From Lampris incognitus (Eukaryota > Chordata > Actinopteri > Lampriformes > Lampridae), in NCBI RefSeq assembly GCF_029633865.1, contig NC_079213.1, forward strand, positions 104,769,502 to 104,833,501: DNA of 64,000 nt, read 5' to 3'. How positions within the stretch are numbered: position 1 is the stretch's first letter; the number at the start of each line of letters is the position of its first letter. Position numbers and translations under genes: made by a program. The notes beneath the pieces were generated by a model, which saw only the letters and a program-made list of their open reading frames with translations, had not been told where the DNA came from and ran no database searches. This document shows positions 1 through 14,200 of this stretch, piece after piece.

Positions 1-232
1 GGGGAACCTGGGTGAATAGCGTGATCCTCCCATGCGCTACGTCCCCCTGGCGAAACTCCTCACTGTCAGGTGAAAAGAAGCGGCTGGTGACTCCACATGT
101 ATCTGAGGAGGCATGTGGTAGTCTGCAGCCCCCCCCTGGATTGGCAGAGGGGGTGGAGCAGCGACCGGGACGGCTTGGAAAATAGGGTAATTGGCCAAGT
201 ACAACTGCGGAGAAAAAGTGGGGGAAAAGCCA
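1..232 (+). repeat. SINE family A copy, 3' part, cut by window edge
   Basis: This is the 3' body of a tRNA-derived SINE seen complete elsewhere in the window, for example at 41,908-42,335. It has the conserved stretch around GAAACTCCTCACTGTCAGG and the end block with GGTAATTGGCC followed by a purine-rich tail. The tRNA-like head lies left of the window. Confidence 0.8.
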
Positions 233-306
233 AAGAAAAACAGTTTTAGTTGTTGAAAAAAGGACTCTCCGGACTAACAGATGTGTTAATTTTCTCCTCT
301 CCTCAG

Positions 307-2713
307 ATTACACAGTAGAGGAGAGGCCCTCTGCAATGCTGCTAATTCAGGAGCTGGAGAGCGGCCGGCCCAAGCCCCTGGTCTTTGTGCTCAATGCCAA
401 CCTGCTCGCCATGGTCAAGCTGGTCAACTGTATGTCAAACGTGTTTTCCTATATTTCTGCAGTTGGTGATTGTTCATTCAGATTCAGGCTGACACAACCT
501 GTGTATTGTGCATATTTTCACATCTTAATGTGTATTGTACTATCATAGAGCATCTCGTGCAATCTTAAAAAAAAAATCCTTGTTACCAAGAAAAACATGA
601 AAAAAGAAATCTGAGATGCATGTATTCACCAAGACAGGGGATAGGGGGAATGATTTAGAGTCAGCATTCACACAGAGGACCAAATCAAATAACATGGAAA
701 TCCCATATGAAAATAGCTATTACTACAGTATTTCCTGTATTTTTTTCATCACATTACCATAGAAACACTCCTTCTATCATAGAAACCTTTCTTGTTTGCA
801 ATGGTGATGGACAGATGGGGACGAGATCAGGCAGGAGTCTCCGTGGACTATGATGTTTGTCGATGACATTGTGATCCATCACAAGAGTAGAGAGCAGGTT
901 GAGGAGAGCCTGGATAGGTGGAGGTATGCACTGGAGAGAAGAGGAATGAAAGTCAGTAGGAGGAAGACGTAATGCCTATGCGTGAATGAGAGGGAGGACA
1001 GCGGAATGGTGAGGATGCAAGGAGTAGAGGTGACAAAGGTGGATGAGTTTAAATACTTGGGGTCAACTGTCCAAAGTAATGGGGAGTGCAGAAGAGAGGT
1101 GAAGAAGAGAGCGCAGGCAGGGTGGAGTTGGTGGAGAAGAGTGTCAGAAGTGCTTTGCAACAGAAGGGTACCAGCAAGAGTTAACGGGAAAGTTTACAAG
1201 ATGGTTGTGAGACCAGCTGTGTTATATGGTTTGGAGACAGTGGCACTGATGAAAAGACAGGAGGTGGAGCTGGAGGTGGCAGAGATGAAGATGCTAAGAT
1301 TTTCACTGGGAGTGATGAAGAAGGACAGGATTAGGAACGAGTATATTAGAGGGACCGCTCAGGTTGGACGGTTTGGAGACAAAGCAAGAGAGGCAAGATT
1401 GAGATGGTTTGGACATGTGTGGAGGAGAGATGCTGGGTATATTGGGAGAAGGATGCTGAATATGGAGCTGCCAGGGAAGAGGAAAAAAGGAAGGCCAAAG
1501 AGGAGATTTATGGATGTGGTGAGGGAGGACATGCAGGTGGCTGGTGTGACAGAGGAAGATGCAGAGGACAGGAAGAGATGGAAACGGATGATCTGCTGTG
1601 GCGCCCCCTAACGGGAGCAGCCAAAAGTAATAGTAGTAGTAGTAGTAGTACCATAGAAACACTATAGCCATGTACTACTGCATTTCTATAGTAATACTAC
1701 AGCAACGCTTTAGGGAGCACTTTCTAAATAACAGAATTTTATAGCAACATGACAAATACAGAGGATATGCTGTAGTAATTTGTACAGTAATGGGTTTAGT
1801 GTTTGTATAGTCATGTGAGGAAAGAAATCACAGGGAATACCATGGTCATTTCCTTTGGTTTTACTATATTGAAATATGCATTTTCATATAGGATGCATTG
1901 AAACATGTCCTGATCCAACTTTTCAGCGGCTAGAAAATGGAGACTGTCTGAATTTGTCACACACAGCGCATCATCAAATTCATTTTTCCCTGTGTTTCTG
2001 CACTGGGCCATGCAGGTGCGTGTGCTGTGTGTTATCACTAGCATTTAAAAAGAAAAAAAGAAGTCATTGTGGATAGGTGAGGTTGTGTCTGGACTGTGTG
2101 CAGATGTCAACAGGAAGTGCTGGTGTGTGACGTCAAAGGGCATGCACGCCGTGGGCCAGGTGGAGGTGGTGGTGCTGCTGCAGTGCCTGCCGGAAGAGAA
2201 GAGCTTCCCCAGAGACATCTTCCGTCACTTCATCCAGCTGTACCGGGACGCCCTCGCAGGTCCGACACACAACACTGCTGCTTCTCAGGTGCCGTTCCAG
2301 CGGGGCAAAGCAGTGATACTGTACATCACCCTGCTGGAAAGCAAGCTCAAACCAGTTTATGTGGCTCGCTGGTCTTTGGTGGTCGTATGCTGGTCTCTTA
2401 ATGGTCAGAGCTGCTAGATAAGTTTGTTGTATGGACCAGTATGGACTTGAGTACAAGACTTTCATTTACTCTTTTTATTTTTGCACAGTAGGTGGCGCAG
2501 TGATTAACGCAGTCGCCTCACAACAGGAAGGTCCAGGGTTCGAGCCCCAGGTAGTTCAACCTTGGGGGTCGTCCCGGGTCGTCCTCTGTGTTGAGTTTGC
2601 ATGTTCTCCCCGTGTCTGTGTGGGTTTCCTCCGGGGGCTCCGGTTTCCTCCCGCAGTCCAAAGACATGTAGGTCAGGTGAATCGGCCGTCCTGAATTGTC
2701 CCTAGGAATGAAT

Positions 2714-2785
<72 letters not shown>

Positions 2786-4460
2786 GCCCTGTGATAGACT
2801 GACGGCTTGTCCAGGGTGTCTGTCTGCCTGCTGCCCAATGCCTGCTGGGATAGGCTCCAGCATCCCCGCGACCCTGAGAGCAGGATAAGTGGTTTGGATA
2901 ATGGATGGTTGGATGAATGGTGTAGTGGGCGGTAAACGCACCGAAACAGTTTCCAGACTATAGTTTTTACACTGCGTTATATCTTTATTGCATAAATTCT
3001 TATTATCATCATCATCATCATCATCCTTCGACCACAGTCGAGCAAAATTATTATTATTATTCTTATGCTTAAAGAGAATAGTGTCAAACTGATGTAAATT
3101 ACAGAAAATAGTGCATTTGAATCAGAAAAAAACATAGACTAAAGCTTTTGTGAAAATATTGCCCATATTCATAGTTGGTTGTGTAATTATGATCACTGAC
3201 TAAAGATCCTATTTTACCCACCTTGTTGTGTAACACTCCATCCCTGTTTGATATGAGTGTTAAGCTTCCCCTGAGGAGATCAAGTAAGTGCACTGTCCTC
3301 CGTTTCTGTTATGTTATGATTGATTCATTCCTCTGAAACATCGGAAAATTGGAATGTGAAACATTCCTTACTCGGAGGAGGGGAAAAAATCTCAAATTAG
3401 GAGACAAAAAAGGGGGTGGAATGGGGCGTCCGGGTAGCATAGCGGTTAATTCCGTTGCCTGCCAATACGGGGATCGCTGGTTTGAATCCCCGTGTTATCC
3501 CCGGCTTGGTCGGGCGTCCCTACAGGCACAATTGGCCGTGTCTGCGGGTGGGAGGCCGGATGTGGGTACGTGTCCTGGTCACTGCACTAGCGCCTCCTCT
3601 GGTCGGTCGGGATGCCTGTTCGGGGGGGGACTGGGGAGAAAAGCGTGATCCTCCCACGCGCTACGTCCCCCTGGTGAAACTCCTCACTGTCAGGTGAAAA
3701 GAAGCGGCTGGCGAATCCCCGTGTATCGGAGGAGGCATGTGGTAGTCTGCAGCCCTCCCCGGATCGGCAGAGGGGGTGGAGCAGCGACCAGGACAGCTCG
3801 GTAGAGTGGGGTAATTGGCCGGATACAATTGGGGAGAAAAAAAGGGGGAAATTTTTTCCAAAAAAAAAGAAAGAAAAAAGGGTGGAAATTCAATGAAAAA
3901 ACCCAACTCTTGAGGTCCTGGTTGCATCACCAGATCAGTGTGTACTTTGTAAGACTTGGGCCTGATTGTAGTGTTTTGTGTTTGAAGGTGGACCACAACC
4001 TTTGCTGCTTCATGTAGTAACTGCCAAATAAAGGCCTAAAATGACAAATAATAACCTGTAAACAAAATTAAGAAAGCAAGCCGAGCTGCGGATTAATTTG
4101 TCAAACTCTGATTCATCAAATCATTATGTGGGCTGACCCCCCCCCCCCCATATCCAACACTGCATTAGTGCGCTGTCGGTCCTGTAAAAGCCCTCCCTGT
4201 CCATCTCCACTGTGTTTCATAGGGAAGGTCGTGAGCCACCTGGCCCTCTCGCTCTTCGGCGGCAGCTTGCTGGGCAGTGACGAGCACGCGGGCTTCTTAT
4301 ACGTGTGCGCCACCTTTCAGTCCCTTCAGGGTCTACCTCTGCCCAACCAGCCCTACCTCTTTGGCCTGCTGGTGCACCGAGCGGAGGTGGCCTGGGCCAG
4401 GGCCTTCCCCCTACGCCTCATGCTGCGGCTGGGAGCTGAGTACCGATGTGAGCCAGACAC

Positions 4461-4534
<74 letters not shown>

Positions 4535-5161
4535 TGAGTGTGTGTTTAACTGTGTTTATCCTGCGTGTAATGTTACAGTAAGTGGTCAAAGTACCCTTCA
4601 AACGACTCCCCTGTCTTCTTTTCTCTGCAGTTTATCCATGTCCTCTGTACAGTGTGCGGTTCAGGAAAGCCTTGTTTGGAGAACCAGGCCACACCATCAT
4701 GAGACTGCTGGTGGTGAGAGTGACCTGCATGCCAATCAATCAATCAATCAATCAATCGATCAATCAATCGAGGAAGCAAACAAATGGACTATTCATACAA
4801 CAGATATTGTTTGTAGGTGCCACGTTGACGCAGTGGTTAGCACGGTCGCCTCACAGCAAGAAGGTCCTGGGTTCGAGCCCCGGGGTAGTCCAACCTTGGG
4901 GGTTGTCTCGGGTCATCCTCTGTGTGGAGTTTGCATGTTCTCCCCGAGTCTGCGTGGGTGTCCTCCGGGTGCTCCAGTTTCCTCCCACAGTCCAAAGACA
5001 TGTAGGTCAGGTGAATCGGCCGTAGTAAGTTGTCCCTAGGTGTGAATGTGTCGACGTTGTCATGGCCTGGCGGGCCTGTCCAGGGTGTCTCCCCGCCTGC
5101 CGCCCAATGACTGCTGGGATAGGCTCCATCATCCTGTGACCCAAATTGTCCCTACGTGTGA

Positions 5162-5224
<63 letters not shown>

Positions 5225-8200
5225 CCTGTGATGGACTGGAAGCCTGTCCAGGGTGTCTCCCAGCCTGCCACCCCAATGACTGCTGGGATAGGCTCCAGCA
5301 TCCCACAACCCTGGGAGCAGGATAAGGGTCTGGATAATGGATGGATGGATGGATATTGTTTGTAAAAATGCATGACAACAATGTGCTTCACATGAGAACA
5401 AGTTAAAAATGAAAAGTCAGTCATTTGCATTCTCACTGGATCTGAAGAGACAGAGAGAGATTCTTCAATATATCACTGTCTTCAATGTAACCACCAGCCT
5501 CATCTGTTACTAACTACAGCCTGTGCCTGTTATTTGCTTGCAGGACTTCAGGAATTTCCGCTACAGCCTACCAGTGGTGCCGGGGCTGAGTGTGGACCTG
5601 GAGGCTCAGCGGACCTGCATTAAGATACCAACAAACGGCTACAATGATGTACGGCTCAAACCTTAAAATTGCTGATGCTAAGCAGCTCTGTCACCGTCTG
5701 CAGTTTTCATTTGTCTCGACTGTCAATCATCACTCCTGCCTCTCAACCTGTCTGCCTGTTTTTAGCTGATGAAGGCTCTGGATAAGTCCAACGAGCACGT
5801 GCTGGCCATGGGGGCATGCTTCAACGAGGCTGCCGACTCTCACCTCATCTGTGTACAGGCGGAGGACGGGCAGTACCACACCCAGGCCATCAGCATCCAC
5901 AGCCAGCCAAGGAATGGTGCGTGGGGGCTAAGGTGGCACTGCAGCCGCCTTCCAAGTGATTTGATAGACATCAGTTTGGGAGTGATGAAAATGATGATGG
6001 GCGGCACAGTGGTGCAGTGGTTAGCATGGTTGCCTCACAGCAAGAAGGTCCTGGGTTCGAGCCCCAGAGTAGTCCAACCTTGGGGGCTGTCCCGGGTCAT
6101 CCTCTGTGTAGAGTTTGCATGTTCTCCTCGTGTCTGCGTGGGTTTCCTCCAGGTGCTCTGGTTTCCTCCCACAGTCCAAAAACATGTAGGTCAGGTGAAT
6201 TGGCCGTACTTAATTGTCCCTAGGTGTGAATGTGTGTGTGTGTGGGCCCTGTGTGATGGCCTGGTGGCCTGTCCAGGGTGTCTCCCCACCTGCCACCCAG
6301 TGACTGCTGGAATAGGCTCCAGCATCCCCACGACCCTGAGAGCATGATGAGCGGTTTGGATAATGGATGGAAGATGATGATGATGATGATGTGTAATCAG
6401 GTCACACTGTAATCAAGCCGAAATGGAAGGTTACTTCTGAAGGCGAAAACATTTACTGCAATCAGAAACTGGACTAAAAGACAACAGGTCCTGATTGACC
6501 TTTATGTTATCTTGCCCTTTAAAGAATGTTGTATGTTTGTTTGAATACAAACCCAAAGGAGGATGTGACGCAGATCAAAGTAAAGCACCATCCCTGAAGG
6601 GCCACTAGGTAGCGCCGTGTAATAGACTTCTGCTAAATACCACACAGTCGGGATCAGTCTCGCACGTTATGAGTTGGTGTTCATTTGAAAAATTTGCTTT
6701 GCTTTTGTTTCCTTTGTTTCAGTCACCGGCTCGTGCTTTTTTGTATTCAGCAGTGCCCTGAAGTCCTCTGCAGGATATCTCGCCAAATCCAGCATCGTGG
6801 AAGGTAGGAGGTTGATCGATCAATCAACCAGTCAAGTCATACGCCAGTCGCTCTCTATACAGCACATTTCATACAGTAAAATGCAGTGCAATATAGTACA
6901 TCAGGTGAACAGTGCGCATAGGTAATGATAAAAGAAGAAACAGACAAAATACATCGATGAAAAATAAAAATACTAAACTATGAAATACTATGAAAGCATG
7001 ATTAAACAGTCTGACATGAAATCAGAATGGACAGAACTGATAGTTGATCAACAGCAGGTTAACAGCTTATAAATAAAAGTAGAAGAGCTTTGAGGGGGGT
7101 CTGGGTGGCGTGGCGGTCTATTCCGTAGCCTACCAACATGGGGATCGCCGGTTCGAATCCCCGTGTTACCTCCGGTTTGGTCGGGCGTCCCTACAAACAC
7201 ATTGGCCGTGTCTGCGGGTGGGAAGCCGGATGTGGGTATGTGTCCTGGTCGCTGCACTAGCGCCTCCTCTGGTCGGTCGGGGCGCCTGTCCGGGGGGGAG
7301 GGGGAACTGGGGGGAATAGTGTGATCCTCCCACGTGCAACGTCCCCCTGGTGAAACTCCTCACTGTCAGGTGAAAAGAAGCAGCTGGCGACTCCACATGT
7401 ATCGGAGCCCAGATAGCAAAATTGCTGTGGCCCGGACCTGTCCACCTCATCCGGTTCACATACCGCATGGAATGATGGCTGTTGGGGGGGTCCGCTCCAG
7501 TTTGCCAGATCTGGGCCAGAACCAAGCCATAGCAATGCCGCATCTGCCACATATTTGCCAAAGGTGGCCCATATTTGTTTTGTGATATTTGGGCCATATT
7601 CACCATTTACCACACGGGCCACTTCAGGGTCACATCCAGATTACATGTTGCCCAGAGCACCGCATCTTTGCCAAAAAAGGCCCACATTTGATTTGGCGTA
7701 TTTTGGACATATTTGCTATTATACATGTGGGCCACTTCAGGCTCACATCCATTTTGTCAGCCCTCCCCGGATCGGCAGAGGAGGTGGAGCAATGACTGAG
7801 ATGGCTCGGGAGAGTGGGGTAATTGGCCGGATACAATTTGGGGGGAAAAAAAAGGGGGGAAATCCTTAAAAAAAAGAAAAGAAGGGGTTGTCCTATAGGT
7901 GAAAGCACCATTAAAAGATGTGTTTCAATAAAAGTTTCTAATGAGACATCTGTTCTCTGTTCCAATGGGAGACTGTTCCACAGTTTTGGTCCATTTCCAC
8001 CAAACACTACATCACCTTGAGTCTCAGGTCATCTTTTTGACATAGGTCAAAGTCCAGTAGTTCACTACTTCGGGGGCAGTCTGTGTGACCTTGACACTCA
8101 CGAGAAACAAAGAATTCTTTGCATGACCACGTCACTTGGTGAAACTAGACATCCCTCCCTCAAACTGCTTCATTTGGCGTGTGTTGATCTTTGTATGTGT

Positions 8201-11200
8201 ATGTGTGTCTACGTACATTTTAACAGACTGTTGGTGCAGGCGTGCTCGTGTGTTGATGCATGTGAGCTGTCTGTCCCCCCGTTGGTGTCCGCGTGTGTGT
8301 TTCTCCGGTATCGCTGTCCCTCTCCTCAGATGGCCTGATGGTGCAGATCACGGTGGAGACTATGGCGGAGCTCCGCCGCTCCCTGCGAGAGATGAAGGAC
8401 TACACCATCACCTGTGGACGGCTCGACCAATCAGAGAGCCAGGAACATGTTCACCTGCAGTGGCTGGATGAGAAATGCACTTTTAATAAAGGGTGAGTAT
8501 GTTATGCCCTTGCTTACTTAAACACCATAACCATTATTATGGGTGTGTGTACTATTGTGTCCTCCTTCTGCTTACGATTGACATTTTATGCTGCTAAGAT
8601 GACGATGTGTCTTTTATACTGACAGTTTGATGTAAATGTACTTTGTACTTTGATTCTCATATTCAGCACCTCTTTATGATGTAAGGTGCACCTACATTAA
8701 GAGTACTCGAGATAACATGCACTTGACGCATATACTACTTCATATGGTACTATTATGAAATGATTACTATGTAGCAATTGTACCACTACTACTACATCAT
8801 TCAGTACCACTATGAAATGATTACTATGTGGTAAATGTACTGCTACTTCATATAGTGCTTTTATGATATGGTTAACATGTAGTGCTCTATGATGCCAGTT
8901 GGCAACACTCATTTATCTGAGAATTGCTGACTCTCGCTTTTGAGTCACTTTAGGTAAAAATGTGTGCTAAAATGAGTAAATATAAAAGTAAATGCAAATG
9001 TAAAAGCTTTATTCCTAAGCTTTACTCCAAAGTTGGAGTTAAGCTTTTTGCTTAAATAGACTGAACATTAGGAGGTGCACAGCAGCAATATACATAATCG
9101 TATGCAAAGGAATGATCATTTAAAAAATAAAAAATGCTGCTCATCAGTGGAATTAGGGGATCTATTGATTCCCCCTGGGATCAATAAAGTACTTAAAAAC
9201 ATTTTGGGCAGCATGGTGATTAGTGCTGTTACCTCATAGCAAGAAGGTCCTGTGTGCAAACCCCAGGCTGTCCCAGCTTCTTTCTTTGTGGAGTTTGCAT
9301 AGCAGCTGGATTACTCAGTAGGTAAGAACACTGGCTTTCCCGCTGGAGATGGGCAGTTCAAACTCCAGTTGGGACAAGTCTCCAGAAAGAGTCTGTGTCA
9401 TAGACTCCTAATGCTATACAAGCCAACTACCTCAGATATGAGTATACACGAATAGACGTGAATAGAACTCGATTAGAGTCATACCGGCTCAGACGTCACC
9501 TGGGTTAACAAGGTCCACATCAGGTGTTGGGAACCAGGACAACCTGATGAGAAATGGACTACTGGAACAAGACATTCATTGACAAGGACTAAAAACCTGG
9601 AACTGATGGAATGTTACTATAACAGCAGACCCCAGAAGAGGGGCTATATGAAACGTATAAATAACTCCAGAGAGTGAGGCATGTCCTGAGGAGCCAGCTC
9701 AAGGGGAAGAATAAGATCCAACCCATCAACACATATGCCCCACCAGTCATCAGATACCCAGCTGGAATAATAAGCTGCCCAAAGGACGAGATAAAAGTCA
9801 CAGATATTAGGACATGGAAACTCCTCATAATGCACAGGGGGTTCCTCCTGAAGTCCAGCAGCCTGAGACTGTACAATAAGCAAAAAGATGGGGACAAGAC
9901 AAGTCCCTCCATGGGATGTACCATCGGCAGAGAAAAGATGTGGCTGAAATCCAGCCAATGGCTAGAAAAGGCTGGACTGAAGGACAGCACAGAGGCTCTG
10001 ATCATAGCAGCATAAGAACAGGCACTCAGCACCAGATTGGTTGAGGCAGGGGTCTACAACATCAGACAAGAACCACGATGCAGGCTGTGCAAAATCGCCC
10101 CTGAGACAGTCCAGGACTTAGTAGCAGGGTGTAAAATGCTAGCTGAGAAAGCATACACTGAAAGGCAAAACCAAGTGACTGGGATAGTGTACAGGAATAT
10201 CTGTACTGAATACAGACTGGAAGTCCCCAAGTCCAAATGGGAGACACCGCTAAAGGTGGTTGAGAATGACAGAGCTAAGATCCTGTGGGACTTCAAGTTC
10301 TAGACTGACAAGCAGACTGAAAAGCTGGCTAACCAGCCAAACATTGTGGTGGTCAACAAGGAACAGAAGACAGCAGTAGTGATTGATGTAGCAATCCCGA
10401 GTGATCGCAACACCAGGAAGAAAGAGCATGAGAAGCTAGAGAAACACCAAGGGCTGAAGGAAGAACTAGATCGGATGTGAAAGGTGAAATCTGCAGTAGT
10501 CCAAGTGGTAATAGGAGCACTAGGGGCTGTGACCCCAAAACTGGGAGAGTGGCTCCAGCAGATTCCAGGAACAATATCTGAGGTCTCTGTCCAGAAGATG
10601 CAGCCCTAGGAACAGCTAAGATACTGTGCAGAACCTTCAAACTCCCAGGCCTCTGGTAGAGGAGCCGAGCTTGAGGAAGACACACCACCCGACAAAGGAC
10701 AAGGGAGAATATTATCAGAATCAGAATCAGAATCATGTTTATTGGCCATGTAGGTTTGCACATGCATGGAATGTGACTGGTTTCATGGCTCTCTCTGTCT
10801 ACTTAACATAGAATAACAACACGGCAATACAACAACCTTCAGATATATACACAAGGATTGACTTATTCAGGTGAAATAAGAGGTGATAAAGTGCAATGAT
10901 GCAGAATATATCAGAGATGCTGAAATAAATGTTGGCAGGTTACTTACATGGCTGATGTACCAGTATATGTACAATGTACAGTACAGTATATACAAAATGG
11001 TTGGATTTATTGACAGTGTTAAGAGCTCATTTGAATGACAGCCCACGGAAAGAAACTGTTTTTATATCTGGTTGTTTTGGGGTACAGTGCTCTGTAGCGT
11101 CTGCCAGAGGGGAGGAGTTGGAACAGGTTGTGACCAGGGTGTGATGGGTCTGCAGTGATGTTGCCTGCCCGTTTCCTGAGTCTGGAGGTGTATAAGTCCT

Positions 11201-14200
11201 GAATGGAGGGCAGGTTGGCACCAATGATTTTCTCTGCAGACCTAACTGTCCATTGTAGTTTGTCCCTGTCCTGTTTGATGGCCGAATCAAATCAGACAGT
11301 GATGGATGTGCAGAGGGCAGACTGGATTATTGCAGTGCAGTTATATATGCACACATATACAGACGGATGAAAAATTAAAGGAAAAATCAACTTAAAGTGT
11401 CTTAGTAAGATGTTGGGTCACCATGAGCCTCCAGAACAGCTTCAGTGCTCCCTGTCATAGAGTCTACAAGTCTCTGAACTCTACTGGAGGGTGGAACATC
11501 ATTCCTTCAAAAGATATTCCCTCATTGGTGTTTTGATGGTGGTGGTGGAGAGCACTGTCTCACACACCAGTCCAAAATCTCCCATAGGTGTCCAATTGGG
11601 TTGAGATCTGGTGACGGTGAAGGCCATAGCATATGATTTACATCATTTTCATCCTCATCAAACCATTCAGGGACCCCTTGTGCCCTGTGGATGGGGGCAT
11701 TGTCATCCTGGAAGAGACCACTCCCATCAGGATAGAAATTTTTCATCATAGGATAAGGGTGATCACTCAGAATAACTTTGTAGTGACCCTTACCTCTAAG
11801 GGGACAAGTGGACCCAAACCATGCCAGGAAAATGCCCCCCACAGCATTACAGAGCCCCTGGTCCCACTCACTGTAGGAGTCGAGCATTCAGGTTTTTCCT
11901 TTCATTCGTCACCCGTCTGTATATATATAGTATATGGCCTCAATTTGCTAGGATGTGATGTGGTGTGACGGTTGGAGATGGTTGCTGAATGCACTATAAC
12001 CTTGAAGGGTAAGTTATATCAGAGGGCCTAACATTAGCTTTGTGTCTATCCAGAGTTTATAGTCCCATTGATGGTAAATCCATGGAGTCCATCAGCAGTA
12101 CGAAAATGTTCCAAAAGTCGGAATACAAGGAAAATGGGAAGATTATCCACTGGACAGAGGTAAACCCAATGACATCTAAAACAGCTTCCTTAATTTGAAT
12201 TTGTAACAGTAACGCCCACATTGTGCCGTTTATTATAAACTACGACTCTGCCTGTGGCATATATTGCGGGACAATATAGATGACACATAAATCAGTCGTT
12301 TCTTAAATGTGAAGTAAAATATTAGTTGGATGTTCAACTGTAAGCTTTTTATGTGGGAAATGGTAATTTGACGATTTGTAACAGTGATGTGCATTATTGA
12401 CTCATATGTTGCATGTGTGTGTGTGTGTGTGTGTGTGTTGTTGTTGTTGTTGTTATTGTTGTTGCTGCAGGTGTTCTTTCTACAAAGGGCAAATCAACCA
12501 AAAGGCGGCGTGAGTGATTCCACCGAACAGAATCGGCTTACTGAGCGAATCGCTCGGGCATTCTGCCTGGCACTGTGCCCACATCTCAAACTGTTGAAGG
12601 AGGACGGGATGGCCAAACTGGGGCTCCGTGTCACCTTCAACTCCCAAGAGGTCAGGAGCGTTACAGGACATTGGATATTACATATTAGGGTTAGCCTTAT
12701 GAGTTAACAAAACTATTGTAGGTCAATAGCTGACCATCATGTTGCTATAACGGTAGTGAGAAAAATAGTAGTTACCCTGGATGTAACTCTAGTTCGTACG
12801 TAGCCCTCTAACAGGCTTCGCTATTGGTTTATCCCATCGAGGCTCCGCCTCAGCACCTGAGAAAGATCTTTGTACTCACAGGTAGGAGCCACAAAGTGCC
12901 CACCCCCTATAAAGCCCCCGCGTCTCCGCTGCTTGTCTCCCTTTGAAACTCAGCAACAAAGACTGGGGCCAGCTGGGCTTGTGGTTAGAGGGCTATGCAC
13001 ATACTCATAGAACTGGAGTAACATCCAGAGAAACTACCATTTCTATCGTATGTGCTCCACCCTCTAACAGGCTTCGTTATTGGTTCATGCCTAAGGCGAA
13101 GGGGGTTAGGGATGAGTGTACTCCCAGCTGGGCCCAACTGACACTAGTCCGACACCAGCCAAACAGCAAACTTCCCAGCAGCAGTCCAATGGTCGAGCAT
13201 TGCCCCAACTAAGGGCCTCATACCGTGCTGCACCAACCCAACGAGGGCTTGACACAGCTGACCGAAGCCGAGGCCCCCCTAGACCCTGCACCGAGCACCA
13301 CAAGGGGTACCAAGTCAAGTCAAGGTGGAGGACCAGGAAGACGCCAAGCAGATGTCTTCCACTGGCAGTCCCCTGAAAAGTGCCATAGAGGATGCAATGC
13401 CCCTCGTAGAGTGTGCCCTGGGGCCCACAGGTGCAGGGCGGTCCATAGCATCGTAACTCTTGCAGACTGCATCACAAATCTAGTGGGCGAGCCATTGTGC
13501 CGACAGAGGAGCCCCCTGAGACCGACCGCCACAGCAGACGAATAGTTGGTTGGATTTCCTGACCATCGCTGAGCGCCCCACATAGCAACAAAGTACCCTC
13601 ACCAGAGACAGGTGTGGAGGCGCTCTTCCTCCTTGTTAGCATGAGGAAGAGCAAAGAATACTCTCAGATGGATTACTCTTGACCTGAATGAGGAGGTAAT
13701 TAACTTCAGCCGGAAGAATGGGTTGGTGCACACTGATCCCTTGTCACTGAAAGACATGCAGGAGGGATGTATCGACAAGGGACACAGATCCCCTGCCCTC
13801 TTGGCTGAAGTAAGAGCCAAGAGAATGGCCGTCTTGATAGATAACAACTCCAAGTCCACCTGGCCAAGCAGCTCAACGATGGGCCAACCAACCTGTCCAG
13901 AACCGTTTTGCAGGTCCCACTCATGGACAAGGCATTGAGAAGGGGGCCTCAGCTTATGGACCCCCATCAGGAAGTGCTTGACTAAGGGGTGGCTACTGAT
14001 TGTGAGGTGGCCAAACCCATCATGGCCCACTGTCATCACTGCTGTTAACACCTCCGGGGTGGAAGCAGCATGGCCACCATCAAACAGGTCCTGTAGGAAC
14101 TGCAAAACATCCTGCAAAGGGCAGGAACGTGGATTTAAGTCCCTGGCCTCACACCAGACCGCAAAAACCTGCCAGCGTGTGGAATAAGCCCTGGAGGTGG

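Noticed and set aside
982-1611. A host gene of 209 residues
   Set aside because: The sequence is the C-terminal part of a LINE reverse transcriptase ending in a (TAG)n tail.
2702-2941. Open frames coding for long His-Thr or Cys-Val runs (here and near 4,464, 5,129, 38,725)
   Set aside because: They are translations of (TG)n or (CA)n microsatellites and have no other support.
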